From contig NZ_LXFV01000018.1 in NCBI RefSeq assembly GCF_002847345.1, positions 1 to 64,000 of the forward strand: DNA of 64,000 bases. Direction: 5' to 3'. The position numbers and the translations under genes are program-made. The notes under the pieces were generated by a model, which worked only from the letters and a program-made list of their open reading frames with translations, did not search any database and had not been told where the DNA came from. Positions 20,732 to 30,606 of the stretch are shown here, piece after piece. How positions within the stretch are numbered: position 1 is the stretch's first letter; every line of letters starts with the position of its first letter. The stretch is from Pectobacterium peruviense. Its GTDB lineage: Bacteria > Pseudomonadota > Gammaproteobacteria > Enterobacterales > Enterobacteriaceae.

Positions 20732-20837
20732 CGGACTACCTCAATAAACATCAATGCAAAGATGACCTGATTGTTTCACACTCCCGTCAGGCGGTAAACC
20801 ACTGCTTAGAAAGCATGTGATACTAATAAAAGTAAGA

Positions 20838-21229
20838 TAACCCACAGATAAGATCGAAGTTATAAACATGTAAAGGCTGTAACCCGCAGTTTATTCACTT
20901 TTTCTGTGGACATCTTTGTGCAGAACCCATGAAGAAGTGAGTAAAACTCATTTTCCACAAAGAAAAAAAACCACTAACAATTAAAAAATAATTCTTTTTA
21001 TTCATAAAATTACAAACCTTTTTAATTGAAATGACTACCCCTTTATTTTTGTTCAAATGGCATACAATGCAATATTGGCGAAAGATCGCACTATGCCGAT
21101 TTTATCCACAGGGAATGTTTCAAACTCAGGCAATAAATAGGCAAACACAGCAAAAATGCTGCGAGTCAAGGCTGTAAATGGAACCAGTAATCCATGTTTA
21201 CGTGGGTTATCCAAGAAATCTGTGGATAA
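20838..21229. promoter_or_regulatory. DARS2-like DnaA-reactivating region
   Basis: This 696-base gap between rppH and mutH has no gene but many DnaA-box-like 9-mers. Two match TTATCCACA exactly: 21102-21110 (plus) and 21221-21229 (minus). Near matches are TTATTCACT (20891), TTTTCCACA (20951), TTCTGCACA on the minus strand (20917-20925) and the weaker TAACCCACA (20838). In E. coli, DARS2, which regenerates ATP-DnaA, lies in exactly this mutH-rppH interval. Identity here is inferred from position plus boxes; IHF and Fis sites were not established. Confidence 0.75.
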
Positions 21230-21427
21230 CCTAGTGTAAGATCCTGTTCATTGTCGGTGGCTATACGTGCACAGTTTGTAAAACTGCGTTCAGTGATCGC
21301 CATCACACTGAAAAAAAACGCTACGAATCATGCTATTATTGTTTCTCTCCACAACCTTACAGGTTGTACATTTGTATTTTCCATTTGTTGTGTTTTTTTT
21401 GAGCGAAAAAATATCGGGCGATATGCT

Positions 21428-22123
21428 ATGAATTCACCCTCGGTTCACACGGCTGCACCGCAAAATGAACAAGCCTTGCTGCAACGTGCACAGTCCCTCG
21501 CAGGCTATAATCTTGCAGAATTAGCAAACATCGCTCTCCTACCTCTTCCCGCTAACCTGAAACGCGATAAAGGCTGGATTGGCATCTTGCTGGAACGTTT
21601 TCTAGGTGCGAGCGCAGGCAGCAAACCCGAGCAGGATTTCCCTGAAATTGGTATCGAGCTAAAAACCATCCCTATTGATGAACAGGGTAAACCGCTTGAA
21701 ACCACCTTCGTCTGCGTCGCTCCGTTAACAGGTAATAGCGGCGTAACGTGGGAAAGCAGCCACGTACGACACAAGCTCGCTCGGGTACTGTGGATTCCGG
21801 TGGAAGGTTCTCGTCACATTCCGCTGGGAGAACGACGTATTGGCACGCCGCTGATCTGGAGTCCAAACGAAGAAGAAGAGGAACAGCTACGCTGTGACTG
21901 GGAAGAGTTGATGGACCTGATTGTGCTTGGCCGGGTAGAAAGCATCACCGCCCGACATGGCGAAGTACTGCAATTACGCCCCAAAGCGGCAAACAGTCGA
22001 GCATTAACAGAGGCCATTGGCGAATTTGGTCAACCGATTCTCACCTTACCGCGCGGATTCTACCTGAAAAAAACCTTTACCGCGCCGCTACTGGCCCGCC
22101 ACTTCATGCAGCTCAGCAACTGA
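21428..22123 (+). CDS. mutH: DNA mismatch repair endonuclease MutH
   Basis: A 231-residue endonuclease (229 in E. coli) that nicks the unmethylated strand at hemimethylated GATC during mismatch repair. The PD-(D/E)xK-type catalytic set is visible in [13 protein letters not shown] (Asp, then Glu and Lys). The start is ATG at 21428, giving [10 protein letters not shown]; an upstream in-frame GTG at 21251 would add 59 residues unlike the family. It is divergent from rppH across the DARS2-like region. Confidence 0.96.
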   Translation: MNSPSVHTAAPQNEQALLQRAQSLAGYNLAELANIALLPLPANLKRDKGWIGILLERFLGASAGSKPEQDFPEIGIELKTIPIDEQGKPLETTFVCVAPLTGNSGVTWESSHVRHKLARVLWIPVEGSRHIPLGERRIGTPLIWSPNEEEEEQLRCDWEELMDLIVLGRVESITARHGEVLQLRPKAANSRALTEAIGEFGQPILTLPRGFYLKKTFTAPLLARHFMQLSN

Positions 22124-22306
22124 ATTTCATTAGCATTAAATTTCATTAGCGCTATGTTCTATTAGCGTCCTACTTCATCAGCATGGCGCTTCATCGTACA
22201 CTAGCCTTATAGACCCCACGATATGCCATATGCCGCATATCGTGCGACAAAGGAATACGACTCAGGGAAACGCCTGATGCCGACCCAGAGCAAAAAGGGA
22301 CACCAG

Positions 22307-22336
22307 CGCACATGCAACTTGAAGTATGACGAGTAT
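22307..22336. repeat. Isolated ERIC-like repeat terminus
   Basis: ATGCAACTTGAAGTATGACG followed by AGTAT is the reverse complement of the left terminus of the repeats at 13574 and 17788. No second end is seen in the 302-base mutH-ygdQ gap, which otherwise holds short iterations of a TTCATTAGC-like motif near 22130-22170 and the ygdQ promoter region. Confidence 0.6.
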
Positions 22337-22425
22337 CTTTTCACGACATCACACTTTCACTTGCCTACGCACCGAGCTGGCAGAGTATAATATCGTTTAC
22401 GTTTCGTTTAAGGTGTATTGATATA

Positions 22426-23142
22426 ATGTTTGATTGGATTGTTGATCCGAACGCATGGTTGGCATTGGGAACGCTGACTATTCTGGAAATCGTTCTTGGG
22501 ATCGATAACATTATTTTCCTGTCCCTCGTTGTCGCCAAATTACCTAAAGCCCAGCAAAACAAAGCTCGCCGTATCGGTCTGATGGGTGCGATGTTTATGC
22601 GTCTGGGGCTACTCGCGTCTATCGCTTGGGTAATGCGTCTGACCGACCCGCTGTTTACCGTAGCAGGCAATGAAATTTCCACTCGCGATCTGATTCTGTT
22701 CTTCGGAGGGCTTTTCCTGATCTGGAAGTCCAGCATGGAAATTCACGAAACGGTCGAAGGCGGTTCAGAAGATCATACCTCCAAGACATACTCTTTCTTT
22801 GGTGCGATCGTGCAGATCATGATGTTGGATATTATCTTCAGCCTGGATTCGGTGATCACTGCCGTCGGCCTGTCTGACCATCTGTTTATTATGATGGCCG
22901 CCGTGATTATCGCCGTTCTCGTGATGATGTTCTCCGCACGCCCTATCGGCGAGTTTGTTGAACGCCATCCGTCCGTCAAAATGCTGGCCTTATCATTCCT
23001 GATCCTTGTCGGGTTCACACTGATTTTGGAAAGCTTCGACGTTCACGTACCAAAAGGCTATATCTACTTCGCCATGTTCTTCTCGATGTCAGTCGAGGCA
23101 TTGAACCTGTTACGTAGTAAGAAAGAAAAAACGGCGCACTAA
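22426..23142 (+). CDS. ygdQ: TerC-family membrane protein YgdQ
   Basis: A 238-residue protein of the TerC/Alx-like family with about seven membrane helices. The signature LEIVLGIDNIIFLSLV near the N-terminus and the second acidic repeat MLDIIFSLDSVITAVGL are clear. Relatives export metal ions such as Mn2+ or are linked to tellurium resistance; the substrate of YgdQ itself is not established. It lies downstream of mutH as in E. coli. Confidence 0.9.
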   Translation: MFDWIVDPNAWLALGTLTILEIVLGIDNIIFLSLVVAKLPKAQQNKARRIGLMGAMFMRLGLLASIAWVMRLTDPLFTVAGNEISTRDLILFFGGLFLIWKSSMEIHETVEGGSEDHTSKTYSFFGAIVQIMMLDIIFSLDSVITAVGLSDHLFIMMAAVIIAVLVMMFSARPIGEFVERHPSVKMLALSFLILVGFTLILESFDVHVPKGYIYFAMFFSMSVEALNLLRSKKEKTAH

Positions 23143-23179
23143 TCGCCGCATAACGCGCTTTATTGATAAAGACGTCATC

Positions 23180-23204
23180 ATCAGGCGGCAACCTGCCGCC
23201 TGAT
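23180..23204. terminator. Strong hairpin after ygdQ
   Basis: ATCAGGCGGCA-ACC-TGCCGCCTGAT forms an 11-base-pair stem 38 bases after the ygdQ stop. No clear T-run follows, so it may be a terminator of the non-canonical kind or an mRNA-protecting hairpin. Confidence 0.4.
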
Positions 23205-23312
23205 TACACAACATTAATTCCCTCTATACGCATTTTTTCCATTATTCCTACGTTATCCCCCGCGACCATTTGCTAGACTCACTTTAGATTTTGCATTTAT
23301 TAACAGGTTGAT

Positions 23313-23534
23313 ATGATGAAAAAACGGATGAAAATGGCGGTAACACTGGCGTTATTATTCACCCTTGTGGGTTGTTCCAGTAACTATGTGATGGCGACAA
23401 AAGAGGGGCAAATGCTCCTGACACAGGGGAAACCTGTGTTAGATAAAGATACTGGCTTACTTAGCTATACCGATGAGCAAGGTAACCAGAAACAAATCAA
23501 CAGCGACCAAGTCTCCCAGATCGTGCAGCGTTGA
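23313..23534 (+). CDS. ygdR: Small lipoprotein YgdR (DUF903)
   Basis: A 73-residue lipoprotein. The signal peptide ends at the lipobox LVGCSSNYVMATKEG, so Cys near residue 21 would be acylated. The short mature part fits the YgdI/YgdR family (DUF903, SH3-like fold) of unknown function. It follows ygdQ and precedes tas, as in E. coli. Confidence 0.9.
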   Translation: MMKKRMKMAVTLALLFTLVGCSSNYVMATKEGQMLLTQGKPVLDKDTGLLSYTDEQGNQKQINSDQVSQIVQR

Positions 23535-23742
23535 GATCGCAGCCAGCCCGAAACGATCACCTCACATCGGGTAGTACTATCAAGAATAATCCGAAAGGGA
23601 TAACAGAAGAGACTTCCCCACTCGTCACTGCTTCGTTATAGTCGAATTCAGGTGTGTCTTCCCAAACTCATTGGAATCGCAGCAAATCATGCGGAGATGA
23701 TGGGAAATGCGCCTGCTATTTTCAGACATAAGGAAGCTGGCA

Positions 23743-24804
23743 ATGCAATATCACCGTATTCCCCATAGTTCTTTAGAAGTGAGCGTGCTGGGTCTTGGTA
23801 CGATGACCTTTGGCGAACAGAACAGCGAAGCAGACGCTCATGCTCAGTTAGATCAAACCATTGCCGCAGGTGTTAACCTGATTGACACAGCAGAAATGTA
23901 CGCCGTTCCTCCTCGCCCAGAAACACAGGGATTAACCGAAAGCTATATCGGCTCCTGGCTGAAATCCCGTGGCGGACGTGAAAAATTGATCGTGGCGAGC
24001 AAAGTCTCCGGCCCTGTGCGCGGAAACGATCACAGCATTCGTCCGCAACAAGCATTAGACAGGAAAAACATCCGTGCAGCACTGGATGCCAGCCTGCAAC
24101 GCCTGAACACTGACTATATCGATCTCTACCAGTTGCATTGGCCACAGCGCCAGACCAATTGCTTTGGCAAGCTGAACTATCAATATACTGATGACAAACC
24201 GCAATATACCGACGACAAATCGGTAGTGACGCTGCTGGAAACGTTGGAAGCGCTGAATGAGCAGGTGCGTGCCGGTAAAATTCGCTATGTCGGTGTCTCC
24301 AACGAAACGCCGTGGGGCGTGATGCGCTATCTGCATCTGGCGGAAAAACACGATCTGCCGCGCATCGTCTCGATTCAGAACCCCTACAGCCTGCTGAACC
24401 GCAGTTTTGAAGTTGGCTTAGCGGAAATTAGCCAGCATGAAGGTGTGGAACTGCTCGCCTATTCATCACTGGCGTTCGGTACGCTGACGGGTAAATACCT
24501 CAATGGCGCGAAACCCGCAGATGCCCGCAACACGCTATTTAGCCGCTTCACCCGCTATACCGGCCCGCAGGCTCAGGCAGCCGTTGCCGAATATGTCGCA
24601 CTGGCGCAAAAGCACGGTCTGAATCCAGCACAGATGGCATTGGCGTTTGTTCGTCAGCAGCCGTTCGTTGCCAGTACGTTGCTGGGCGCAACCACGCTGG
24701 AACAGTTGCAAATCAACCTGGATAGCCAGAACCTGACGCTGGACGGCGAGATTCTCGATGAACTAGAAGCCATCCACCGCCGCTTCACGTTCCCAGCACC
24801 GTAA
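23743..24804 (+). CDS. tas: Aldo-keto reductase Tas
   Basis: A 353-residue NADP(H)-dependent aldo-keto reductase of the Tas family, starting MQYHRIPHSSLEVSVLGLGT. The AKR catalytic features are present (LIDTAEMY with Asp and Tyr, ASKVSGP with Lys). Physiological substrate unknown; tas was found as a suppressor of tyrosine auxotrophy in E. coli. The start at 23743 is favoured by AGGAAG nine bases upstream. It is seven residues longer than E. coli Tas because of a tandem duplication (QYTDDKP, QYTDDKS) encoded by 24181-24222. Confidence 0.93.
   Translation: MQYHRIPHSSLEVSVLGLGTMTFGEQNSEADAHAQLDQTIAAGVNLIDTAEMYAVPPRPETQGLTESYIGSWLKSRGGREKLIVASKVSGPVRGNDHSIRPQQALDRKNIRAALDASLQRLNTDYIDLYQLHWPQRQTNCFGKLNYQYTDDKPQYTDDKSVVTLLETLEALNEQVRAGKIRYVGVSNETPWGVMRYLHLAEKHDLPRIVSIQNPYSLLNRSFEVGLAEISQHEGVELLAYSSLAFGTLTGKYLNGAKPADARNTLFSRFTRYTGPQAQAAVAEYVALAQKHGLNPAQMALAFVRQQPFVASTLLGATTLEQLQINLDSQNLTLDGEILDELEAIHRRFTFPAP
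24181..24222 (+). repeat. 21-base tandem duplication inside tas
   Basis: Two 21-base units (24181-24201 and 24202-24222) agree at 18 of 21 positions and encode QYTDDKP and QYTDDKS. The frame is kept. The three silent or near-silent differences suggest the duplication is not recent. Confidence 0.85.
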
Positions 24805-24811
24805 ACGCAAA

Positions 24812-24834
24812 AACCGGGCATCGCCCGGTTTTTT
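24812..24834 (+). terminator. Rho-independent terminator of tas
   Basis: AACCGGGC-ATC-GCCCGGTT followed by TTTT begins 7 bases after the tas stop. Preceding A residues make it usable for the convergent yggN transcript as well. Confidence 0.9.
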
Positions 24835-24878
24835 AATGTTTGTAGATGCACAGCAATATATGTAGATCTACTGCGCGC

Positions 24879-25592
24879 TTACTTCAGCGACTGCAATAGG
24901 CTCTTGCGCTGGTCTTCTAACGACGTAACGCGGCTACATACGTCATTGCCGAAACGCTGGAACTCCAGTTCCTGATTATTCCACTCGGCCTGAATCGCTT
25001 TCTGCAAACCGCCGAGGTTACCCATCATCGCCTGTAGCGGATTGCCGCCACTGGACATCTGTTTTACGCCCATTTCGTTCAGGCTGTCCTGCAAGACGCC
25101 GCCCATGCTTTGCTGCACGATCTGCTTGCCATCTTGCTCAACCTGCTTGATCGCCTGATGGTGGAACGTCAGGCCATCACTGCGGTGTTCGATAATACGG
25201 TTCATCTGCTGTTTGAGCTGTTTATCCAGCGTAGTCAGACGATTGCGCACATTACTGTCGCTGCCAAGCTCCTGCACAATCACTTTATCCAGTGCGACTC
25301 GCGCTTTTTCCAGATGCTGCTGCGCTCCCTGGTCGATCCACGGCAGTTGTTGGCGTAAATCCGTCTGATAGGCTTTGGATTTTTGGCGCTGTTCGGCGTT
25401 CAGGGTCAATGGCGTTCCGTTACGGACAATATCGCCCTGTGGAGAAAGCTGTAAATTGCCGCTGGCACCCACAACCTGTACGTGCTGCGGACTGATAATA
25501 ATGTCGTCCTGCGGGTTCACGTTGCACTGGTAAGCCGCCTGGGCTTGCCAGGACAGCAACATCAATAAACCCAAGGTCATTTTACGCGACAT
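24879..25592 (-). CDS. yggN: DUF2884 periplasmic protein YggN
   Basis: A 237-residue exported protein. The signal peptide MSRKMTLGLLMLLSWQAQA is followed by AYQCNVNPQDD, and the middle is rich in charged helices with a predicted coiled-coil look. The family (DUF2884) has no known function. I chose ATG at 25592 because AGGAG lies just upstream; an in-frame ATG at 25613 would spoil the signal peptide. It is the last gene after trmB and yggL on this strand. Confidence 0.88.
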   Translation of the reverse strand: MSRKMTLGLLMLLSWQAQAAYQCNVNPQDDIIISPQHVQVVGASGNLQLSPQGDIVRNGTPLTLNAEQRQKSKAYQTDLRQQLPWIDQGAQQHLEKARVALDKVIVQELGSDSNVRNRLTTLDKQLKQQMNRIIEHRSDGLTFHHQAIKQVEQDGKQIVQQSMGGVLQDSLNEMGVKQMSSGGNPLQAMMGNLGGLQKAIQAEWNNQELEFQRFGNDVCSRVTSLEDQRKSLLQSLK

Positions 25593-25706
25593 ATTTTCTC
25601 CTGAAGAAAACAACGACAGTGGCGAGAAAGCGGCAATGCGCCCTTTGATGAGGCAGATAACGCCTGAGCCAGAATCAGCTCAGGCATTCCTTGATAAGAC
25701 CAAGGA

Positions 25707-26051
25707 TTACAGCAGGTGTTCTGGCAGATCCCACCAGATATCGAACAGATTGCTGACTTTCACGTCTGTCAGTTTCTGCTCTTCCAACCAGCGGCTAACC
25801 AGTTGGCGATGCTCGTCGGTGCAGTGACCAATTTTTTGCAGACAGACCAGTCCTTCCCAGAGCAAATAACCGCTGCCTTCAAATGCCAGCCCTTTTGGTT
25901 CAATGACATCGTCGACGAACTTATCCATCAGCTTATCGATGTCTTCCACATCAGTGCCTTCTGGGAAGCGGAAGCTGACCGAAAAACCTAATTCCTGAAA
26001 CTCATCAATGTGAAGTTTTTTACGCAAACGACGGCTACGAGCTTGTGCCAT
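25707..26051 (-). CDS. yggL: YggL family protein (DUF469)
   Basis: A 114-residue soluble protein starting with a basic stretch MAQARSRRLRKKLH, as in E. coli YggL (108 residues), a 50S-ribosome-associated protein of DUF469. Its start is one base from the trmB stop, so the two are co-translated. The exact role is unclear. Confidence 0.9.
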   Translation of the reverse strand: MAQARSRRLRKKLHIDEFQELGFSVSFRFPEGTDVEDIDKLMDKFVDDVIEPKGLAFEGSGYLLWEGLVCLQKIGHCTDEHRQLVSRWLEEQKLTDVKVSNLFDIWWDLPEHLL

Positions 26052-26052
26052 T

Positions 26053-26772
26053 TTATTTTATCCTCTCAAACATCAGATCCCACACGCCATGCCCCAAACG
26101 CTGGCCGCGTGCTTCAAATTTCGTCAGCGGACGGGATTCCGGCCGCACAACGTACTCATTATTATCGGAAAGATTACGGTACCCGGCGACAGACGTCATC
26201 ACTTCGAGCATGTGTTGCGCATAAGGTTCCCAATCTGTTGCCATATGGAACACACCGCCAACTTTCAATTTACTCTGCACCAGTTCGACGAATGGCACCT
26301 GCACGATACGGCGTTTATTATGGCGAGCTTTGTGCCACGGATCTGGGAAGAAGAGCTGGACCATGGACAATGAACCATCAGGGATCATCTTAACCAGAAC
26401 TTCGATCGCATCGTGACACATCACGCGCAGGTTACTGATTTCCGCATCCTGTGCGGAAGCGAGACACGCCCCTATGCCCGGCAAGTGAACTTCAATACCG
26501 AGGAAATTCTGCTCGGGATGCTGTGCCGCCATCGTCACCAGCGATGCGCCCATCCCAAAACCAATCTCCAGCACCACGGGAGCGTCACGCCCAAATAGCG
26601 CGTTAAAATCTACCTGCTCGGTCTGATATTCCAAGCCCATCACCGGCCAGTAGTTATCCAGCGCCAGCTGTTGCCCGTTGGTCAAACGCCCTTGGCGGCG
26701 GACAAAACTGCGGATACGACGCATCGGGCGCCCATTTTCATCAAATTCCGGTGAAATGACGTTGTTAATCAT
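26053..26772 (-). CDS. trmB: tRNA (guanine-N7)-methyltransferase
   Basis: A 239-residue SAM-dependent methyltransferase that makes m7G46 in tRNA. The SAM motif [14 protein letters not shown] and the family signature [15 protein letters not shown] are intact. It is divergent from mutY and followed by yggL, as in E. coli. Confidence 0.97.
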   Translation of the reverse strand: MINNVISPEFDENGRPMRRIRSFVRRQGRLTNGQQLALDNYWPVMGLEYQTEQVDFNALFGRDAPVVLEIGFGMGASLVTMAAQHPEQNFLGIEVHLPGIGACLASAQDAEISNLRVMCHDAIEVLVKMIPDGSLSMVQLFFPDPWHKARHNKRRIVQVPFVELVQSKLKVGGVFHMATDWEPYAQHMLEVMTSVAGYRNLSDNNEYVVRPESRPLTKFEARGQRLGHGVWDLMFERIK

Positions 26773-26937
26773 AAAGAGTGCTTACTTGCTGTCCGATTTC
26801 GTTAAGGAAACGCGCATTATGCAAGGATACCGTGGTTTAGCAAGCCCACAGCCTCGGAAAGTTCCGGTTTACAGCACATTCACTCTGTGCTGGAATCGCT
26901 ATCAAACTTTTTATTTGTCGGATAGTGACTCCATTTT

Positions 26938-28044
26938 ATGATGCAAGCGCAACAGTTCGCCCATCAGGTGCTGGACTGGTATCAACGCTATGGCCGCAAA
27001 ACCCTGCCGTGGCAGCTTGAGAAAACTCCCTATAAAGTATGGCTATCCGAAGTGATGTTGCAACAAACGCAGGTCACCACGGTTATCCCCTATTTCCAAC
27101 GCTTTATGGAACGCTTTCCCAACGTTAACGCACTAGCGGCAGCGCCGCTGGATGAAGTGCTCCACTTATGGACCGGGCTGGGCTATTACGCCCGTGCGCG
27201 TAATCTACACAAAGCGGCACAGACCATCGTTTCACGCCACGGCGGCAAATTCCCAGCCACCTTTGATGAAGTGGCTGCATTACCGGGCGTTGGTCGTTCC
27301 ACCGCTGGAGCTGTGTTATCACTCTCTCTCGGTCAGCATTACCCCATTCTCGATGGCAACGTGAAGCGCGTGCTGGCACGCTGCTACGCCGTTGACGGCT
27401 GGCCGGGCAAGAAAGAGGTTGAAAAGAAGCTGTGGGCACGGAGTGAGGATGTCACACCCGCCGAAGGTGTCAGCCAGTTTAATCAGGCGATGATGGATCT
27501 CGGCGCGATGGTTTGCACCCGCAGCCGCCCCAAGTGCGAGCTGTGCCCGCTGAGCACGGGATGCGTCGCTTACGCTAACCACAGCTGGGCACAATACCCC
27601 GGTAAGAAACCGAAACAGACGCTACCGGAAAAAACCGGCTGGTTCCTGCTGATGCAACAAGGCTCTCAGGTTTGGCTGCAACAGCGCCCTGCAGTGGGCC
27701 TATGGGGCGGATTATTTTGCTTCCCACAGTTTAGCGAACGTCAGGAATTGGAACTCTGGATGCAACAACGTGGTCTGAATCCTGATGGATTGCAACAGCT
27801 TGTCGCGTTCCGCCACACATTTAGCCATTTTCATCTGGATATCGTTCCACTCTGGTTGAACGTATCGCAGACCGATAGCTCACAAAACAGGTCCTGCATG
27901 GATGACGGTGCAGGTCTCTGGTATAACTTAGCGCAGCCGCCGTCTGTCGGACTGGCCACCCCGGTAGAACGCTTGCTGAGGGAACTGGCTCACCCACAGT
28001 CAACACTTTTGAATGCCTGCGCAATTGATGAGGAAGAAGCATGA
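26938..28044 (+). CDS. mutY: Adenine DNA glycosylase MutY
   Basis: A 368-residue glycosylase that removes A opposite 8-oxoguanine. The helix-hairpin-helix ([18 protein letters not shown]) precedes the catalytic Asp in [13 protein letters not shown]. The 4Fe-4S ligands follow as C-x6-C-x2-C-x5-C ([17 protein letters not shown]). The C-terminal Nudix-like domain reads 8-oxoG. ATG codons at 26938 and 26941 are both possible. It overlaps yggX by 4 bases. Confidence 0.97.
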   Translation: MMQAQQFAHQVLDWYQRYGRKTLPWQLEKTPYKVWLSEVMLQQTQVTTVIPYFQRFMERFPNVNALAAAPLDEVLHLWTGLGYYARARNLHKAAQTIVSRHGGKFPATFDEVAALPGVGRSTAGAVLSLSLGQHYPILDGNVKRVLARCYAVDGWPGKKEVEKKLWARSEDVTPAEGVSQFNQAMMDLGAMVCTRSRPKCELCPLSTGCVAYANHSWAQYPGKKPKQTLPEKTGWFLLMQQGSQVWLQQRPAVGLWGGLFCFPQFSERQELELWMQQRGLNPDGLQQLVAFRHTFSHFHLDIVPLWLNVSQTDSSQNRSCMDDGAGLWYNLAQPPSVGLATPVERLLRELAHPQSTLLNACAIDEEEA

Positions 28045-28313
28045 GCAGAACGATTTTTTGTACCGTTTTACAACGCGACGCTGAAGGGCAGGACTTCCAG
28101 CTCTACCCCGGCGATCTGGGCAAGCGCATCTATAACGAAATTTCTAAAGAAGCCTGGGCGCAGTGGCAAACCAAGCAAACAATGCTGATCAACGAGAAAA
28201 AACTCAGCATGATGAATGTTGACGACCGTAAGCTGCTGGAACAGGAAATGATCAAGTTCCTGTTTGAAGGGAAGGACGTTCACATCGAAGGCTATACGCC
28301 TCCGAGCCATTGA
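28041..28313 (+). CDS. yggX: Fe(2+)-trafficking protein YggX
   Basis: A 90-residue protein starting [20 protein letters not shown] with the family's conserved N-terminal cysteine. YggX protects Fe-S clusters from oxidation and is regulated with the oxidative stress response in enterics. Its coupling to mutY, an Fe-S enzyme, fits this role. Confidence 0.95.
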   Translation: MSRTIFCTVLQRDAEGQDFQLYPGDLGKRIYNEISKEAWAQWQTKQTMLINEKKLSMMNVDDRKLLEQEMIKFLFEGKDVHIEGYTPPSH

Positions 28314-28365
28314 GATTGCGGGCTTTCGGGCCCGCTTACGTCCCTATTCCGACACGGCTTGTTAT

Positions 28366-29439
28366 ATGAAGAAAATGTTAGCTCTGCTGGTGATTGCACC
28401 ATTGTTGGTTTCCTGTTCGGGAAACAAAGGAAATACCGACAACGAAGAGTTTCTCAAGGATACCAACGCCTTCGATATTTTGATGGGGCAATTTGCCAAC
28501 AACATCGAAAATATCTGGGGGATGAATGAAGTTCTGATCGCCGGTCCGAAAGACTACGTCAAATATACCGATCAATATCAGACGCGTAGCCACATCAACT
28601 TTGATGCCGGTTCGATCACTATCGAAACCCTTTCGGCGACCAACTCCGTCGCCAGCCTGCGTCAGGCGATTATCACGACCCTATTGATGGGTGATGACGC
28701 CAGTAACACCGACCTGTATTCCGACGCTAACGATATTCAAATCAGCCGCGAACCGCTGCTGTATGGACAGGTGTTGGATAACACGGGACAAGCGATCCGC
28801 TGGGAAGGCCGTGCCGCCAGCTTCGCGGATTACCTGCTCCAAAATCGTCTGCAAAAACGCACCTCCGGCCTGCATGTTATCTGGTCGGTCACGATCCAGC
28901 TCGTCCCTAACCATCTGGACAAACGTGCGCACAAATACCTGCCGCTAGTGCGTAAAGCCTCTGAGCGTTATGGCATTGAAGAGTCGCTGATTCTGGCGAT
29001 TATGCAGACAGAATCCAGCTTCAACCCTTACGCCGTCAGCCGTTCCGATGCGCTAGGTCTGATGCAGGTCGTGCAGCACAGCGCAGGACGTGATGTCTTC
29101 AAAATGAAAGGGAAATGGGGGCAGCCGAGCCGCAGCTATCTGTTCGACCCAGAACAAAATATCGATGCTGGGACGGCCTATCTGTCGATTCTGAAGAACA
29201 GCTATCTGGCAGGTATTGAGAACCCAACGTCGAAACGCTACGCCGTCATCACCGCGTATAACGGTGGCGCAGGCAGCGTGTTGCGCGTCTTCTCCAGCGA
29301 TCGGGATCGCGCCGTAGGCATTATCAATAACATGTCACCGGGCGATGTCTACCAAACGCTGACGACGAAACACCCTTCTGGCGAATCACGTCGCTACCTG
29401 AACAAAGTGAACACGGCGCAGAAAAATTATCGCCGCTAA
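28366..29439 (+). CDS. mltC: Membrane-bound lytic murein transglycosylase C
   Basis: A 357-residue outer-membrane lipoprotein (359 in E. coli). The lipobox is LLVSC (Cys 17). An N-terminal DUF3393 domain precedes a C-terminal SLT goose-lysozyme-type domain, with catalytic Glu in [14 protein letters not shown] and the ALGLMQV and AYNGGAGSV motifs. It cleaves murein to anhydromuropeptides. The start is ATG at 28366; it follows yggX, completing the mutY-yggX-mltC unit. Confidence 0.96.
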   Translation: MKKMLALLVIAPLLVSCSGNKGNTDNEEFLKDTNAFDILMGQFANNIENIWGMNEVLIAGPKDYVKYTDQYQTRSHINFDAGSITIETLSATNSVASLRQAIITTLLMGDDASNTDLYSDANDIQISREPLLYGQVLDNTGQAIRWEGRAASFADYLLQNRLQKRTSGLHVIWSVTIQLVPNHLDKRAHKYLPLVRKASERYGIEESLILAIMQTESSFNPYAVSRSDALGLMQVVQHSAGRDVFKMKGKWGQPSRSYLFDPEQNIDAGTAYLSILKNSYLAGIENPTSKRYAVITAYNGGAGSVLRVFSSDRDRAVGIINNMSPGDVYQTLTTKHPSGESRRYLNKVNTAQKNYRR

Positions 29440-29508
29440 TCCGCGTCAGCCACAGAACGCCGCGCTACCGATTTGACTCCGGCAGCGCGGCTTCACCAGA
29501 CGAACAAT

Positions 29509-30606
29509 ATGACTACGATTCCCTTACCGTTTATTACCGCACTTTTGCTGGTTATTTTGTTTTTTCGCATCCAGTTTCTGCATATTCAAAACAACATAGA
29601 TATTCATAACAACAAAACAAAAAGACGTAATAGCAAAGTAGAGGCGATATTCATCGGGGTGAGCTGTATTGCCCTGACATTGGTGGCGTTGCGCTGGGGC
29701 AGCAATATGGCTTTCCCTGCGTTCATCCAGCCCGCGATTGCCGCGTCAATTCCGTCGCTGCTATGGCTTTGCCTTTTCCCCTACAGCAAGAACGCGCCAG
29801 ATGCCTTACCCCGCAGACAGCAAGCGACCTTCCTTCATCTGTTACCGCCTTTATTCACCCTTGGTGCAGGCGTAATCCAAAGTAGAACGACTATTCCGCT
29901 CATCGATATCACGCTGGTGAGTGTTTACTTCGGTTATGGCGTCTCGCTGGTATACACCGCTCGCCATCCTCGAACGTCCTCCTCCATGTGGAAGAGCGCA
30001 CCGTTTATCGCAGGATCGTATGTCCTTATCTCCGGCGCTATCGATCTAGTGATTGCACTGGATATCGCCTTCAACAACGGTAGCCACGCGGCAACCATCA
30101 TTACCGTATTCCACATTGTCATGTTGGCGATCCTGGCCATGCTTATCGTCACGCATTCTGCACGCTCGCAGACTGAGCTTATCGTTACACATGACCAAAA
30201 GCCGGAAGCGCCACCCGCAACCGATGATGAACACCAACTAGCAAAAACGTTAGATGATTTCATTCGTACTCATGCGTTGTATACCGATCCGAGCATGACG
30301 CTTCAGCGCCTGAGCAGACGCATGGGAATCCCACTCAGACGCCTGTCCGAAACCATCAACCGCGTTCACGGCCGTAATTTCTCGCAGGTGATCAACGAAT
30401 ATCGAATCGAGGAGGCTAAGCGCCTCCTCAGCCAAACAGATGCACGCATCACGGATATCATGCTGGAGAGCGGGTTTCAGACTAAATCAAACTTCAACCG
30501 CGAGTTTTTGCGGCTAACGGGCATGAGCCCCAGCGTCTGGCGTAGTCAGTACCCACTTCGGAAGCAGGCTACGGCTTCCGCCACGCCGCCTGAAGAAAAT
30601 CGCTGA
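29509..30606 (+). CDS. Membrane-anchored AraC-family regulator
   Basis: A 365-residue protein whose N-terminal 220 residues contain about seven hydrophobic segments and whose C-terminal 110 residues are an AraC/XylS helix-turn-helix domain (LQRLSRRMGIPLRRLSETIN and ARITDIMLESGFQTKSNFNR). Membrane-embedded AraC regulators of this kind sense envelope or extracellular signals. ATG at 29509 gives MTTIPLPF; an upstream TTG at 29473 would add 12 polar residues. It is convergent with, and overlaps by 38 bases, a secreted hydrolase gene. Target genes are unknown. Confidence 0.85.
   Translation: MTTIPLPFITALLLVILFFRIQFLHIQNNIDIHNNKTKRRNSKVEAIFIGVSCIALTLVALRWGSNMAFPAFIQPAIAASIPSLLWLCLFPYSKNAPDALPRRQQATFLHLLPPLFTLGAGVIQSRTTIPLIDITLVSVYFGYGVSLVYTARHPRTSSSMWKSAPFIAGSYVLISGAIDLVIALDIAFNNGSHAATIITVFHIVMLAILAMLIVTHSARSQTELIVTHDQKPEAPPATDDEHQLAKTLDDFIRTHALYTDPSMTLQRLSRRMGIPLRRLSETINRVHGRNFSQVINEYRIEEAKRLLSQTDARITDIMLESGFQTKSNFNREFLRLTGMSPSVWRSQYPLRKQATASATPPEENR

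Noticed and set aside
29460..29490. CCGCGCT/AGCGCGG hairpin after mltC as a terminator
   Set aside because: No T-run follows and the loop is long, so it is not strong enough to list as a terminator.
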